Part shown: piece after piece, positions 34,377 to 43,528 of the stretch
Layout: every line of letters begins with the position of its first letter
Numbering within the stretch: position 1 is the first letter of the stretch
NCBI GenBank assembly: GCA_002748835.1
Contig: PDTL01000013.1
Span: 90,576 to 140,509, forward strand
Reading direction: 5' to 3'
Origin: Deltaproteobacteria bacterium
GTDB taxonomy: Bacteria > Desulfobacterota > Desulfobacteria > Desulfobacterales > GCA-2748835
DNA length: 49,934 nucleotides
Made by a program: the position numbers and the translations under genes
Notes under the pieces: model-generated
The model's input: the letters and a program-made list of their open reading frames with translations, nothing else
Database searches by the model: none
What the model was told of the DNA's origin: nothing

Positions 34377-36659
34377 ATGATCGTTCAGAATGGAAAAGGG
34401 TATATGGCGCTTTATCAGCAGGTCAAATCGGAACTGCATACGCAGTTGGCTGTTTTTTCAGACCAGGTGGCGGCTGCAACGGCAATTCCGGGCTTTGATG
34501 ATGGCTTGTGCCGTAAATGGCAGGCCGCAGGGGATCGTATTCGGAATCGGCTGGATGATGAGATCATCCGTGTGGCGGTTGTGGGGGCCATCAAATCCGG
34601 TAAATCCACGCTGATCAATGCCCTGTTTGGCGGAGACCACCTCAAACGCGGGGCTGGTGTGGTGACCTCCCTTGTCACCAAGGTCCGGGCAGGGGATGCA
34701 CCGAAAGCTGAAATCCATTTGAAATCATGGGATGAAGTGAATGCCGATATCCGGCAGGCACTGGTACTGTTCCCCGGCGGGTTGTCGGTTGACACCGAAG
34801 GGGGCGGGTTTGATATCCGCCGCCAGGCAGACCGGGAATCTCTGGCGGCTGCCATGGCAGATCTGGATGCGGAACAGCTGATCAGTGATGATACGCGCAA
34901 TATCAATACGGTTTATATCCGCTGTTATCTTGCCGGATTTGCCGCCATTGGCGAGATGATCAAGCCGGAACCATCCTGTATCGCATATCAGGGAGACCGG
35001 TTCGGTGAGCACCGTCAGTTTGTGGGCGATGACAATCTGGCTGTGTATGTGCGGGATGTCCGAATATCCCTGGTAACAGACCACCTGCCTGCGCAGATGG
35101 AGGTGGCAGACTGTCAGGGCAGTGATTCCCCCAATCCGCTCCACCTGGCGCAGGTGCAGGATTATCTCGCAGAGACCAATCTGATTGTGTATGTGATCAG
35201 CAGCCGAACCGGCGTCAGGCGGGCTGATATCCGCTTTCTCTCCATGATCCGGGAGATGGGTATCCTTGATAACATGCTGTTTGTGGTGAACTGCGACCTG
35301 AACGAGCATGATGGAACCGCAGATCTTGAGGCGCTGATCGGCCGTATCTGGGAGGATATTTCCCTGATCAAGCCAGACCCTGAAATTCATGCGTTTTCTT
35401 CATTGTTTAATCTGCTGCGCGCGATCCGGGAACAGGGAGGGGATACGGCCTTGCTGCCAAAAGATCAGGCACGGCTGGCCCAGTGGGAGGGAGACACCGT
35501 GTTTGCCGACTGGTCGGATGCCCGTACAGCCGGATTTCTCGACGCACTGCTCGGTGTCCTGACAGGAAAGCGTTTTGAACTGCTGCTTAAAAATCATCTG
35601 GAGCGGCTGACCCTGTTGGTGGATGCCATGATCAACCGGTGCCGGCTCATGACAGACCTTCTGGCCCGTGACACGGAAAGCGCGGTAACGGTCGTCAGTC
35701 GTATCCGCCACTATCAGAAAAAACTTGAGCGGGTGAAAGACATGGTCAAACGCACCTTGGACGGCGGGAAAGCACCGCTGCACCAGAGCCTGCGTACCGA
35801 GACAGACCATCTGTTTGCGCCGCACCGGGAGTTGATCCAAGCGGTTTCCGGCTTTATCAAAAGTTACGCACCAGGTCTTGACGCCTATGCTGCATCTGTC
35901 TCCACAGAAGGGTTCAATGCGGTGCTGTTTCGGTTGTATCAGGATTTCAAACAGGCTGTTGACCGGCATATTACCGAAGTGGTCACTCCGCAGGTCATCC
36001 GGTTTACCCGGAAAATGGAAACCGAAATTCAAGCGTATTTTCTCGGAATCGCGGAACCCTATGAGGGGATGATGATTGATGCCCTGAACGATTACTGTGA
36101 TGGGCTTTGTGAACTGGGAATTGTACAAGCCCCCACCTCCTGGGAGCCGATTCAGCACGGGGAACTGGAATCGATGAAGACGGTTGCCGGAATTGCACTG
36201 CCACCCATCATGGACCTGACCCGATACGGCGCCCGGGTGCGAACTGAAACCCTGTTCCGTTTTGGGATTTACACACTGATCAACCGTATCCGCCAGGTAT
36301 TTAAAAAACCGGTTACCGAAGACCGCAGAGAAGCCTTGCGGGCGCTCAAGGATGGACTGAAACGCATGAAACGGGAAACCGAGGCCTCTATCCGTTTTCA
36401 TTTCAAGGATTATCAGGAAAATCTAAAATTTACGTATCTGTTCCGGCTGGCAGATGCGGTATCTGCCGATGTGTGGACCACACTGACCGAACGGTTCGAG
36501 GCGCACACGGCAGATCTGGATGGTATTTCCGCAGTCATCCAGTCGCATCAGACAGACAAGGCGTCGATTCAGGAACAGCTTGCCCGGTATGAAGCGGACT
36601 GCACAGATATGCGAGAAAAACTGATCGGTCTTCGAGCGGATGTGAGCGGGGCTGTCTAA
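34377..36659 (+). CDS. dynamin-like large GTPase
   Basis: A 760-residue protein with an N-terminal GTPase domain and long helical segments, the plan of bacterial dynamin-like proteins. The P-loop is GAIKSGKST (70-78), a switch-I threonine lies in GVVTSLVTKV, and the DxxG motif is DCQGSD. The usual N/T-K-x-D reads VVNCDLNE, an uncommon form. From about residue 430 it is mainly helical with coiled-coil tendency, and a basic or hydrophobic patch near 640-665 could touch membrane. Such proteins remodel or repair membranes. The start is uncertain: ATG 34377 has no ribosome site, while ATG 34404 has AAAGGG very close before it. Monocistronic, with no dynamin partner gene beside it. The upstream 270 bases hold no clear gene; a TTGACA at 34289 lacks a good -10. 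Confidence 0.83.
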   Translation: MIVQNGKGYMALYQQVKSELHTQLAVFSDQVAAATAIPGFDDGLCRKWQAAGDRIRNRLDDEIIRVAVVGAIKSGKSTLINALFGGDHLKRGAGVVTSLVTKVRAGDAPKAEIHLKSWDEVNADIRQALVLFPGGLSVDTEGGGFDIRRQADRESLAAAMADLDAEQLISDDTRNINTVYIRCYLAGFAAIGEMIKPEPSCIAYQGDRFGEHRQFVGDDNLAVYVRDVRISLVTDHLPAQMEVADCQGSDSPNPLHLAQVQDYLAETNLIVYVISSRTGVRRADIRFLSMIREMGILDNMLFVVNCDLNEHDGTADLEALIGRIWEDISLIKPDPEIHAFSSLFNLLRAIREQGGDTALLPKDQARLAQWEGDTVFADWSDARTAGFLDALLGVLTGKRFELLLKNHLERLTLLVDAMINRCRLMTDLLARDTESAVTVVSRIRHYQKKLERVKDMVKRTLDGGKAPLHQSLRTETDHLFAPHRELIQAVSGFIKSYAPGLDAYAASVSTEGFNAVLFRLYQDFKQAVDRHITEVVTPQVIRFTRKMETEIQAYFLGIAEPYEGMMIDALNDYCDGLCELGIVQAPTSWEPIQHGELESMKTVAGIALPPIMDLTRYGARVRTETLFRFGIYTLINRIRQVFKKPVTEDRREALRALKDGLKRMKRETEASIRFHFKDYQENLKFTYLFRLADAVSADVWTTLTERFEAHTADLDGISAVIQSHQTDKASIQEQLARYEADCTDMREKLIGLRADVSGAV

Positions 36660-36685
36660 CGGGTAAACGGCGGGAAAGAGACGAT

Positions 36686-36790
36686 GGGGCGGTTTCAGGC
36701 AACAGCGAAAAAGGCCGGGCTGTTTAAAGGAGATCTTTCCGGATTCATACCGGTTGCCCGATATGCATAGTGCCACGCCCCGCTTTTTTT
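36686..36790 (+). other. possible structured 3' region between convergent genes
   Basis: GGGGCG (36686-36691) can pair with CGCCCC (36776-36781), and inside it GGCAAC (36698-36703) with GTTGCC (36753-36758); seven T follow at 36784-36790. Nested pairing before a T-run could be a terminator of the GTPase transcript or a small RNA, but the loops are large and the case is weak. Confidence 0.3.
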
Positions 36791-36793
36791 CAA

Positions 36794-38521
36794 TTATGAC
36801 TTTAACTTCAGCAGGTTTTCCCAGGCAAACTCAAGTGTCGGGTCGATAGCAACCGCCTTTTCATAATAGGCAATGGCCTTTTGGGTTTGTCCCAGCTTTC
36901 GGTAGTTGGTCGCCATATTGGCATAATCAATGCCAGAAGACGGATTCAGGGCAATCACCTGCTCAAAGGCATGAATGGCTTTTTCGAATGCGTCGCGTTT
37001 GAAGTGACAAAAACCGATCAGGTTCAGAATGTCTGTGCGTTCAGCATCCATTGACAGCCCCTGGTTGAGAATCTCAAGGGCCTTGTCGTATTCCTCCATA
37101 TCTTTTAAACACATGCCGAGATACGAACAGATGCTCGGCATGTCCTGGGCAGAGGGGGACCTTCCCAGTGCCTCGCGAAAGGCGTCTGCGGCGGCAGGGA
37201 TGTCTTCCATGGCCAGCTCCACCATGCCTTGATAAAAACAGGTGTAATACCGCCCTGGCATCGCAGTTTCAAATTGCTCGAGCAGCTGTTTGGCTTTTAC
37301 GGGAGGCAGGTTTTCCGCCATATACTTTGCGGTAAACAATCCCATACTGCTCATTTCCGCCCGCTCACGGAAAGCCGTGCCGGGGATGAGTGTATAGAAC
37401 GCGGGTATATTAAGCTCCGGGTGCGTGGTTTCGATGGTGAGGATTTCAAATCCGATCTTCCTGAGGCGATCGATGAGGCGTTCGACTTCGACCCGGATGT
37501 TGATGTCTGATATATCCGGCAGACTGTCAATGGATTTTATTTCAGCCGGGTTCATGATGTCGTCGGCAGACGCAAGGCTGGTGTATTTCGGAAGTCCGCT
37601 GGCTTCGTAGGTGGTGCCGCTGTTGAAATCCCCTCCCAGCTGTGCAACTTCGGTCAGGGCACGGTTGAGCGCCTTGACCGGGCTGGGGGCGGTTCCCGCC
37701 GTCCAGACCAGCTCACTTTTTTCCGGAAAGGTGGCGGGATCATATGCCAGAACACTGACCGTTGGAATCCCTGTGTCCAGGGTCATGTCAGAGGCATACA
37801 GCCGGATGCCGTTGCGTGTAAATTTTTCGATCAGGGTTTTCGTCACTGGATCGGTGACGGTTTCCAGATCTATGCCAGGCAATGTCAACCGCTCTTTTGC
37901 CACGCGTGCACACACGTGCCGTTCCACCACCTCGCAGATTCCCTGGCAAAGGGCCTCTTCTCTGCAGTTTCCCGCAGAGGCGCCGTTGAACGCATTGATC
38001 ATGAAAAACCAGTCAAAGGGGACAAGGACGATTTGGTTTCGGGTCAGGTTGGTTGCAGGTGTCCAGTTGAACGGGAGCGCTGAGAAAAACGGGGCCACCT
38101 GATCGGTCTCTTCGGTTGATTCGTTCACCGAAGCGGCGATCTGATCCAGGGGAATCGCCTGTTTTTTTACGTCTTCCCAGGTTGCCGTGGTAAAATGAGC
38201 GGGCGTGGTTTTGAATGCATAGACACTGAACCGTTCCATGAGCTCCATGACAGCGCTGGCTTCCGCCTGTTCGGGACTAGCGCCTTTTCCCATTTGTTTT
38301 GATGTACCGGTAAGCTGTTTTGCATCAGTGCCGCAAACGGAAAAAAAGACCGGTATATCAAGCCGGCCCGAATCGATACGACGGGTCTCAGATAGAATAT
38401 CCATGCCAACGGCTTCGAGCTTTTTGCGCACATGTGCGAGGGTTTGAACGGGTGACAGGATTTTATCCTGATCTGCGGTAACTGTTTTTACCGCGTCTTC
38501 TAAAACAAGTGGGGGGGTCAT
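36794..38521 (-). CDS. YcaO-domain protein with C-terminal TPR repeats
   Basis: The start at 38521 has AAGGAGC seven bases upstream; an earlier in-frame ATG at 38614 has none. Of 575 residues, about 60-400 form a YcaO domain with the ATP/Mg-binding glutamates in EQAEASAVMELMERFS and REEALCQGICEVVERH and the KALNRALTEVAQL helix. Residues about 430-570 are TPR-like repeats (SICSYLGMCLKDMEEYDKAL and three more; landmarks only). YcaO enzymes activate backbone amides with ATP in azoline and thioamide formation; E. coli YcaO, which also has a TPR-like tail, helps RimO-dependent modification of ribosomal protein S12. No precursor peptide, TfuA or E1-like partner is encoded nearby, so a housekeeping role is more likely than a RiPP cluster. 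Confidence 0.88.
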   Translation of the reverse strand: MTPPLVLEDAVKTVTADQDKILSPVQTLAHVRKKLEAVGMDILSETRRIDSGRLDIPVFFSVCGTDAKQLTGTSKQMGKGASPEQAEASAVMELMERFSVYAFKTTPAHFTTATWEDVKKQAIPLDQIAASVNESTEETDQVAPFFSALPFNWTPATNLTRNQIVLVPFDWFFMINAFNGASAGNCREEALCQGICEVVERHVCARVAKERLTLPGIDLETVTDPVTKTLIEKFTRNGIRLYASDMTLDTGIPTVSVLAYDPATFPEKSELVWTAGTAPSPVKALNRALTEVAQLGGDFNSGTTYEASGLPKYTSLASADDIMNPAEIKSIDSLPDISDINIRVEVERLIDRLRKIGFEILTIETTHPELNIPAFYTLIPGTAFRERAEMSSMGLFTAKYMAENLPPVKAKQLLEQFETAMPGRYYTCFYQGMVELAMEDIPAAADAFREALGRSPSAQDMPSICSYLGMCLKDMEEYDKALEILNQGLSMDAERTDILNLIGFCHFKRDAFEKAIHAFEQVIALNPSSGIDYANMATNYRKLGQTQKAIAYYEKAVAIDPTLEFAWENLLKLKS

Positions 38522-38575
38522 CGCTGCTCCTTGAATGCCGGTTTTCATCTGAATCGGGGCTCGTGTATTTTTTAA

Positions 38576-38594
38576 GGCAGCCTGCAAGGCTGCC
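38576..38594 (-). promoter_or_regulatory. hairpin in the leader of the YcaO gene
   Basis: GGCAGCC (38576-38582) and GGCTGCC (38588-38594) form a perfect 7-bp stem with a five-base loop, 55 bases before the YcaO start. On the minus strand it is followed by TTAAAAAAT, so it is not a terminator there. A TATACT (-10-like) lies just upstream at 38609-38604. A leader structure or protein site is possible. Confidence 0.4.
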
Positions 38595-38747
38595 GATTCA
38601 TATAGTATAAGCAAAAACCCGTTGAAAGAAAAAGGAAAAACAAGACGAAGAACCGGTTACGCCGCCTGCCGGGTGTTATGCACTTTTTTGTTTCTGACGT
38701 GACAGGGGTCTTAGTTGGGGGCATTGTCTGCGGAAATCAATCGGGGG

Positions 38748-38776
38748 TTGACATCGGGTGAGGAATACGGTATACA
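38748..38776 (+). promoter_or_regulatory. sigma-70 promoter for hisB and possibly dnaG-rpoD
   Basis: TTGACA (38748-38753), 17 bases, TATACA (38771-38776): six of six and four of six matches. The hisB start is about 75 bases after the expected transcription start. The AT-rich leader has an 11-base palindrome, GTTAG-T-CTAAC (38811-38821), of unknown meaning. Confidence 0.66.
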
Positions 38777-38854
38777 GTATATTTATTTTTTGTATTAATA
38801 ATATTAGGCAGTTAGTCTAACGCGGTTCGGCCGGTCACTCGATGGGAAAAATGA

Positions 38855-39439
38855 ATGCGGAGTGCTGAACAAACCCGGGATACCCGGGAAACACAAATAA
38901 AAATTGAGATGAATCTGGATGGAACGGGAATCGCGTCAGTACAGACGGGGATCCCGTTTTTTGATCATATGCTGACGCTGTTTGCGGCGCACGGTTTTTT
39001 TGATCTGACGGTATCTGCAAACGGTGATCTTGAGGTGGATGCCCATCATACCGTCGAGGATGTCGGGCTGGTCCTGGGCAGTGTTTTTAAAACTGCTCTG
39101 GGGGACCGGAAGGGCATTGTCCGTTACGGACACGCGGTGACGCCCATGGATGAAACATTGACGGCAGTCAGTGTGGATCTCTCCAATCGACCGTATCTGG
39201 TGTATCATCATCCGGATATCTACCCTGCTCCAGTTGTGTTCGACCTGAGGGTGGCCAAAGAGTTTTTTCGGGCGTTTTGCGTTAATTCCGGGATGAACCT
39301 TCATATCAACGTGCAGTACGGCGAGAACGAACATCATATTCTGGAATCCATGTTCAAGGCCATGGGGCGTGCGTTGCGGCAGGCGGTAAGCCTGGATCCA
39401 CGGATCGAGGGAGTGTTGTCGACAAAAGGAGTGCTTTAG
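38855..39439 (+). CDS. hisB: imidazoleglycerol-phosphate dehydratase
   Basis: 194 residues, the usual length of the monofunctional bacterial enzyme that dehydrates imidazole glycerol phosphate in histidine synthesis. The two manganese-binding His clusters are present: [10 protein letters not shown] in the first half and [13 protein letters not shown] in the second, along with [10 protein letters not shown] and PMDETL. It forms a 24-mer in the cytoplasm (family knowledge). No other his gene is adjacent, so histidine genes are dispersed here. A GATGGGA stretch precedes the ATG. dnaG follows after 115 bases, which include a TTGACA at 39453 without a good -10. Confidence 0.96.
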   Translation: MRSAEQTRDTRETQIKIEMNLDGTGIASVQTGIPFFDHMLTLFAAHGFFDLTVSANGDLEVDAHHTVEDVGLVLGSVFKTALGDRKGIVRYGHAVTPMDETLTAVSVDLSNRPYLVYHHPDIYPAPVVFDLRVAKEFFRAFCVNSGMNLHINVQYGENEHHILESMFKAMGRALRQAVSLDPRIEGVLSTKGVL

Positions 39440-39554
39440 CCAGTCGACAGCATTGACACCTGTAAATCCAGTGTTACTTTCATAGGCGATAGGGCTTTAA
39501 AGTGGATCAGCCGAATCGTGGTACGGCGCCTGAAACGCGTAAGAGGGCTCAGGG

Positions 39555-41228
39555 TTGGCATTTATTTCTGATGAGCAAATATCCCAAATCAGACAGACCG
39601 CAAATCTTGTTGATCTTGTTTCCGAAACCGTACAACTGAAAAAAAACGGACGGAATTTTATGGGCCTGTGCCCGTTTCATTCCGAAAAATCGCCTTCGTT
39701 TTCGGTGAGCAGTGAAAAACAGTTGTATTATTGCTTCGGCTGCGGTGAGGGCGGTGATGCATTCAAGTATCTGATGAAACGGGACGGGCTCTCGTTTCCG
39801 GAAGCCGTGCGCCAGCTTGCAAAGCGGTGCGGTATTGCCATTGATGAAGCGAAACTGCCGCCGGAAGCCCGGGCGCGCATCCGGCAGCGCGAAGGCCTTT
39901 TTCGTGCCAATCAACTGGCGATTTCTTTTTTTAAAGCTCAGCTGGAAAAAGCCCCTCATGTGAGCGACTACCTGGAGCATCGCCACCTGACTGCGGAAAC
40001 ACTGGACGCTTTTGAAATCGGGTATGCACCGGATGGATGGGATCATCTGAGCCGGTTCTTATATGAAAACCGGGTGCCGAAGGCGCTTGCGGTTCAATCC
40101 GGACTTCTCATGGAAAATGACCGCGGCGGGATTTATGACCGGTTTCGCAACCGGGTCATATTTCCTATCCGGGATTCGTCATCACAGGTGGCGGGTTTTG
40201 GGGGCCGCGTACTGGATGACAGTCGGCCAAAATATTTGAATTCACCCGAGACCCTGGTCTACCACAAGAGCCGCATCCTGTACGCCCTGCCGCTGGCAAG
40301 ACCCCAGATCCGGCAAACCGCCTGTGTTCATGTGGTCGAAGGCTATGTGGATGCGATTGCCTTGTATCAGGCCGGTGTCCGGAATGTGGTGGCCACACTG
40401 GGAACAGCGCTGACGGAAGATCATGTCCGGCTGATGAAGGGATATGCGAAAGAGGCGGTGCTGGTATTTGATTCGGATTCGGCGGGTATCAACGCCGCTG
40501 AACGGAGCATCCCCGTTTTTGAAAAACAGAAGATGGATGTGCGGATCCTGGTGTTGCCGGAGGGGCAGGATCCGGATGCCTTTGTTTCAGCCAATGGCGG
40601 AGCAGCGTTTCTCAAGCTGGCGGAAAGGGGAAAACCGGTCATTCATTTTCTGTCAGATATCAGCATCCGGCGCCACGGTTTATCTGTGGAAGGCCGTCTG
40701 CATGTGCTGGATGATCTTAAAGGGCCGGTTCAGGCAATTGACGACGGTCTGAAACGGTCCTTGTATATACGGGATCTTGCCGAGCGGCTGGAGGTGGATG
40801 AATCGGCCATCCGCAGCCGGTATGAAGTCGTCCGTCCGGAAATAAAAAAGTCAAGGGGAGAAACTGGGCATGATCCGCTTCCGGTGGACTGGCAGCGGAA
40901 AGACCGGATGGAAAAAAGGATCTTGTCCATGCTGGTGCAGTTTCCCGACATTCATCCGGAAATGCGGAAGCGGGAAACCCTTTCCCTGTTCCAGGATCCG
41001 GAGATGCGGCAGCTGGGAGAGGCGATTTTGTCAGGGCTTGAAGCGGGGGGAAAGACCCTTGTTGATGTTGTCTCTCAGCACCTGGACCCTGCGAGTGCGT
41101 CAGCCGTGGCATCGCTGGCGCTTTCAGAGGATGAGTGGGTGTACGACGGCTGTGTGAAATTGCTTGACCAGTTCAGCTTCATGCGGGGGCGCAGGCGCCG
41201 TGTGACGGGATCAGGACACAGGGTTTAA
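39555..41228 (+). CDS. dnaG: DNA primase
   Basis: 557 residues from a TTG start that has AGAGGG eight bases upstream. The CHC2 zinc ribbon is complete (Cys39, His42, Cys60, Cys63). The RNA-polymerase-like core follows with its TOPRIM site: VVEGYVDAIALY (Glu), FDSDSAG (Asp, Asp) and the downstream acidic residue. A C-terminal helicase-binding-like domain of about 120 residues ends the protein, somewhat shorter than in E. coli. It makes RNA primers for replication with DnaB. rpoD follows after 108 bases, the remnant of the macromolecular-synthesis operon; rpsU is not upstream. Confidence 0.96.
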   Translation: MAFISDEQISQIRQTANLVDLVSETVQLKKNGRNFMGLCPFHSEKSPSFSVSSEKQLYYCFGCGEGGDAFKYLMKRDGLSFPEAVRQLAKRCGIAIDEAKLPPEARARIRQREGLFRANQLAISFFKAQLEKAPHVSDYLEHRHLTAETLDAFEIGYAPDGWDHLSRFLYENRVPKALAVQSGLLMENDRGGIYDRFRNRVIFPIRDSSSQVAGFGGRVLDDSRPKYLNSPETLVYHKSRILYALPLARPQIRQTACVHVVEGYVDAIALYQAGVRNVVATLGTALTEDHVRLMKGYAKEAVLVFDSDSAGINAAERSIPVFEKQKMDVRILVLPEGQDPDAFVSANGGAAFLKLAERGKPVIHFLSDISIRRHGLSVEGRLHVLDDLKGPVQAIDDGLKRSLYIRDLAERLEVDESAIRSRYEVVRPEIKKSRGETGHDPLPVDWQRKDRMEKRILSMLVQFPDIHPEMRKRETLSLFQDPEMRQLGEAILSGLEAGGKTLVDVVSQHLDPASASAVASLALSEDEWVYDGCVKLLDQFSFMRGRRRRVTGSGHRV

Positions 41229-41336
41229 CACGATTATCGGTGAATGGGGCTTAAGCATAAACAGCGCTTGCATACAGGGTGTCTATCCGCGCGGGCGTAG
41301 CGTCGCCTGCAGGACCTAGCCAGGAGAAAATTATTT

Positions 41337-43214
41337 ATGGCAGCAAAAGCCGCGAATACACGTAAAAAAATGCTTGAGGCGAAAAAACAGGAACTCAAGG
41401 TGCTCATTGCCAAGGGAAAGGATCAGGGATATCTGACCTACGATGAAATCCTTGAAGTTGTACCCGATGATCTTCAGACAGCGGATCAGATAGACGAAAC
41501 GCTTGAAATATTTGAAGATCTGGATATCGAAATTGTCGATCGACAGGACGGTGCCGCCAAACCGGCAGCCGGTAAAAGCCGGGGAAAGGCTGCTGAAGCT
41601 TCAGCCACTGAGGAGGAGGGCGAAGAAGCGGAGGAAGAACGTGATTTGACCGCCGAATGCGGCGTCACCTCAGAGAAGAAAAAAACAATTACCAAGGCGT
41701 CACTCTCTGGCGAAGGGAGTGAGAACGAGTTCGGCAGTGTGACGGATCCCGTAAAAATGTACCTGCGTGAGATGGGGATGGTGACCCTGCTCAGCCGGGA
41801 AGGTGAAATAGAAATTGCCAAAAAAATCGAGGCCGGGGAATTAGCGGTTCTAAAGGCCATGCTGGATACCAGCCTTGCCGTATCTACCATTCTGAATCTT
41901 GCTGAAAATATCGAAAAAGGAACATTGCGCCCCAAACATGTGCTGCGGGATATTGATGAAGGCGACACCGTGTCCGAAGAAAAGGACCAGGTAGATAAAT
42001 TTCTGGGGATCATGAAGAATGTCAGGGCCCTGCATGCAGAAAATATGGCGCTCAGGGAAAAACTGTTTTCAGGCGAAACCCCCTCTGAAGACCAGCGAAA
42101 ACTGCGTCGGTCCATCGGACGGCGGAATACCAAAATTTTTGAACTGATCAAGGACTGGCGATTCGAAAGCCGGGTCATCGATAAAATCGACAGCCGGGTG
42201 AGGGATAATATCGTCTGGTTTGAAACCATGAACAAGCTGGTGGCCCGGTGTGCGGAGTCGTTTGACTGTGGCATCAGCGAATTTCGGGGCTTGATCATGG
42301 ATGCAGACGCCTTTGTCAGTGTGGTGTCACAAAAATCAGGAATGCCAGAAACGGATCTGCGGGTAATTCATAGTGATCTGGCACGGGTGGCGCTTCAGAT
42401 TATTGAGCGGGAGATGGCGCTTAAATCTGACCTGCGCAATCTTCGCAAGGTGGTGAACAATATTGACGGCGGCCGGGTTCAGGCAAAAAACGCCAAAAGC
42501 GAACTGGTCAAGGCCAATCTGCGGCTGGTGGTGAGCATTGCCAAAAAATATACCAACCGCGGGCTGCAGTTTTTGGATCTGATTCAGGAAGGGAACGTGG
42601 GCTTGATGAAGGCGGTTGATAAGTTTGAATACCGCCGGGGGTATAAATTCAGCACCTATGCCACCTGGTGGATCCGCCAGGCCATCACCCGAGCAATTGC
42701 CGATCAGGCGCGTACCATCCGTATTCCGGTCCATATGATTGAAACCATCAACAAGCTGATCCGCACCTCCCGCTATCTGGTTCAGGATCTGGGCCGTGAG
42801 CCATCGCCCGAGGAGATCGCGGAAAAAATGGAGATCCCCTTAGACAAGGTGCGGCGCGTGCTTAAAATTGCACGGGAGCCCATTTCTCTTGAAACGCCGA
42901 TTGGTGAGGAAGAAGACAGCCATTTAGGGGATTTCATCGAAGACAAAAAGTTTCTGCTGCCCTCTGAGGCCGCCATCAGTATGAACCTGGCAGATCAGAC
43001 CCGGAAGGTGCTGGCCACCCTGACACCCCGTGAGGAGAAGGTGCTACGGATGCGGTTCGGCATCGGTGAAAAAGCGGATCATACGCTGGAAGAGGTGGGT
43101 AAAGACTTTGCCGTGACCCGTGAGCGGATTCGGCAAATTGAAGCAAAAGCCTTGCGGAAACTCCGGCACCCGACACGCAGCAGAAAACTCAAAAGCTTCA
43201 TTGAAAACGGATAG
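41337..43214 (+). CDS. rpoD: primary RNA polymerase sigma factor
   Basis: 625 residues, the full size for primary sigma-70 of Proteobacteria. Region 1.1 (about 1-80) and an acidic linker ([10 protein letters not shown]) are followed by region 1.2 ([11 protein letters not shown]), a non-conserved insert of about 240 residues, region 2 ([13 protein letters not shown], then [20 protein letters not shown] and [11 protein letters not shown]), region 3, and region 4 with the helix-turn-helix ([20 protein letters not shown]). It directs transcription from -35/-10 promoters like those found here. AGGAG lies before the ATG. Confidence 0.98.
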   Translation: MAAKAANTRKKMLEAKKQELKVLIAKGKDQGYLTYDEILEVVPDDLQTADQIDETLEIFEDLDIEIVDRQDGAAKPAAGKSRGKAAEASATEEEGEEAEEERDLTAECGVTSEKKKTITKASLSGEGSENEFGSVTDPVKMYLREMGMVTLLSREGEIEIAKKIEAGELAVLKAMLDTSLAVSTILNLAENIEKGTLRPKHVLRDIDEGDTVSEEKDQVDKFLGIMKNVRALHAENMALREKLFSGETPSEDQRKLRRSIGRRNTKIFELIKDWRFESRVIDKIDSRVRDNIVWFETMNKLVARCAESFDCGISEFRGLIMDADAFVSVVSQKSGMPETDLRVIHSDLARVALQIIEREMALKSDLRNLRKVVNNIDGGRVQAKNAKSELVKANLRLVVSIAKKYTNRGLQFLDLIQEGNVGLMKAVDKFEYRRGYKFSTYATWWIRQAITRAIADQARTIRIPVHMIETINKLIRTSRYLVQDLGREPSPEEIAEKMEIPLDKVRRVLKIAREPISLETPIGEEEDSHLGDFIEDKKFLLPSEAAISMNLADQTRKVLATLTPREEKVLRMRFGIGEKADHTLEEVGKDFAVTRERIRQIEAKALRKLRHPTRSRKLKSFIENG

Positions 43215-43244
43215 GCACCAGGGCTCAGATCCGAGATTAACCGC

Positions 43245-43274
43245 TTGACAAACACGGGGCAGGGGAGTAATGAT
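43245..43274 (+). promoter_or_regulatory. candidate promoter of the tRNA gene
   Basis: TTGACA (43245-43250), 18 bases, AATGAT (43269-43274): six of six and four of six. The tRNA begins 22 bases downstream, so a short leader would be removed by RNase P. Confidence 0.5.
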
Positions 43275-43295
43275 TTCCAACTATGTTAAGTGAAC

Positions 43296-43372
43296 GGGCC
43301 TATAGCTCAGTTTGGCAGAGCCACCGGCTCATAACCGGTCGGTCCCTGGTTCGAATCCAGGTGGGCCCACCA
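43296..43372 (+). tRNA. tRNA with CAU anticodon, probably elongator tRNA-Met
   Basis: A 77-base cloverleaf with CCA encoded. Acceptor stem GGGCCTA (43296-43302) pairs with TGGGCCC; the D arm is AGCTC...GAGC; the anticodon stem is ACCGG/CCGGT with anticodon CAT at 43330-43332; the T arm is CCTGG-TTCGAAT-CCAGG. It is not the initiator: the first pair is G-C, and the anticodon stem lacks the three G-C pairs. Elongator Met is the likeliest, but an isoleucine tRNA with lysidine at the first anticodon base has the same gene anticodon. Confidence 0.95.
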
Positions 43373-43375
43373 TTT

Positions 43376-43402
43376 TCCTGTAAACGTTATCCGTTTACAG
43401 GA
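43376..43402 (+). other. hairpin directly after the tRNA
   Basis: TCCTGTAAACG (43376-43386) pairs perfectly with CGTTTACAGGA (43392-43402) around five bases, starting three bases after the CCA end. It has no T-run. A processing signal for the tRNA 3' end, or the trace of an old repeat, would fit. Confidence 0.55.
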
Positions 43403-43449
43403 GGGAACGCGGCTATAACTGCAGCCGTGTTCACGCTCAGCTGATTTAA

Positions 43450-43481
43450 AACGCGGAAGGCCATGCCTTCCGCGTTTTTTT
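43450..43481 (+). terminator. strong Rho-independent terminator of the tRNA unit
   Basis: A perfect 12-bp stem (AACGCGGAAGGC 43450-43461 with GCCTTCCGCGTT 43465-43476), a three-base loop and five further T. It separates the tRNA from the Nif3-like gene. Confidence 0.92.
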
Positions 43482-43528
43482 GTGCCAGGTGAAAAAAGGA
43501 TACACAAAAACGGTCAAAGGGGGAAGGT

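Noticed and set aside
34140..34439. Short frames upstream of the dynamin-like gene
   Set aside because: They overlap each other on opposite strands, have no recognisable motifs and odd residue use.
36794..38521. RiPP biosynthesis cluster around the YcaO gene
   Set aside because: No short precursor gene, TfuA, dehydrogenase or exporter lies within several kilobases on either side in a matching direction.
43307..43507. Minus-strand reading frame ending in a HLDSNQGP-type peptide
   Set aside because: This is antisense to the tRNA; peptides of this form are a well-known artefact of translating tRNA genes backwards.
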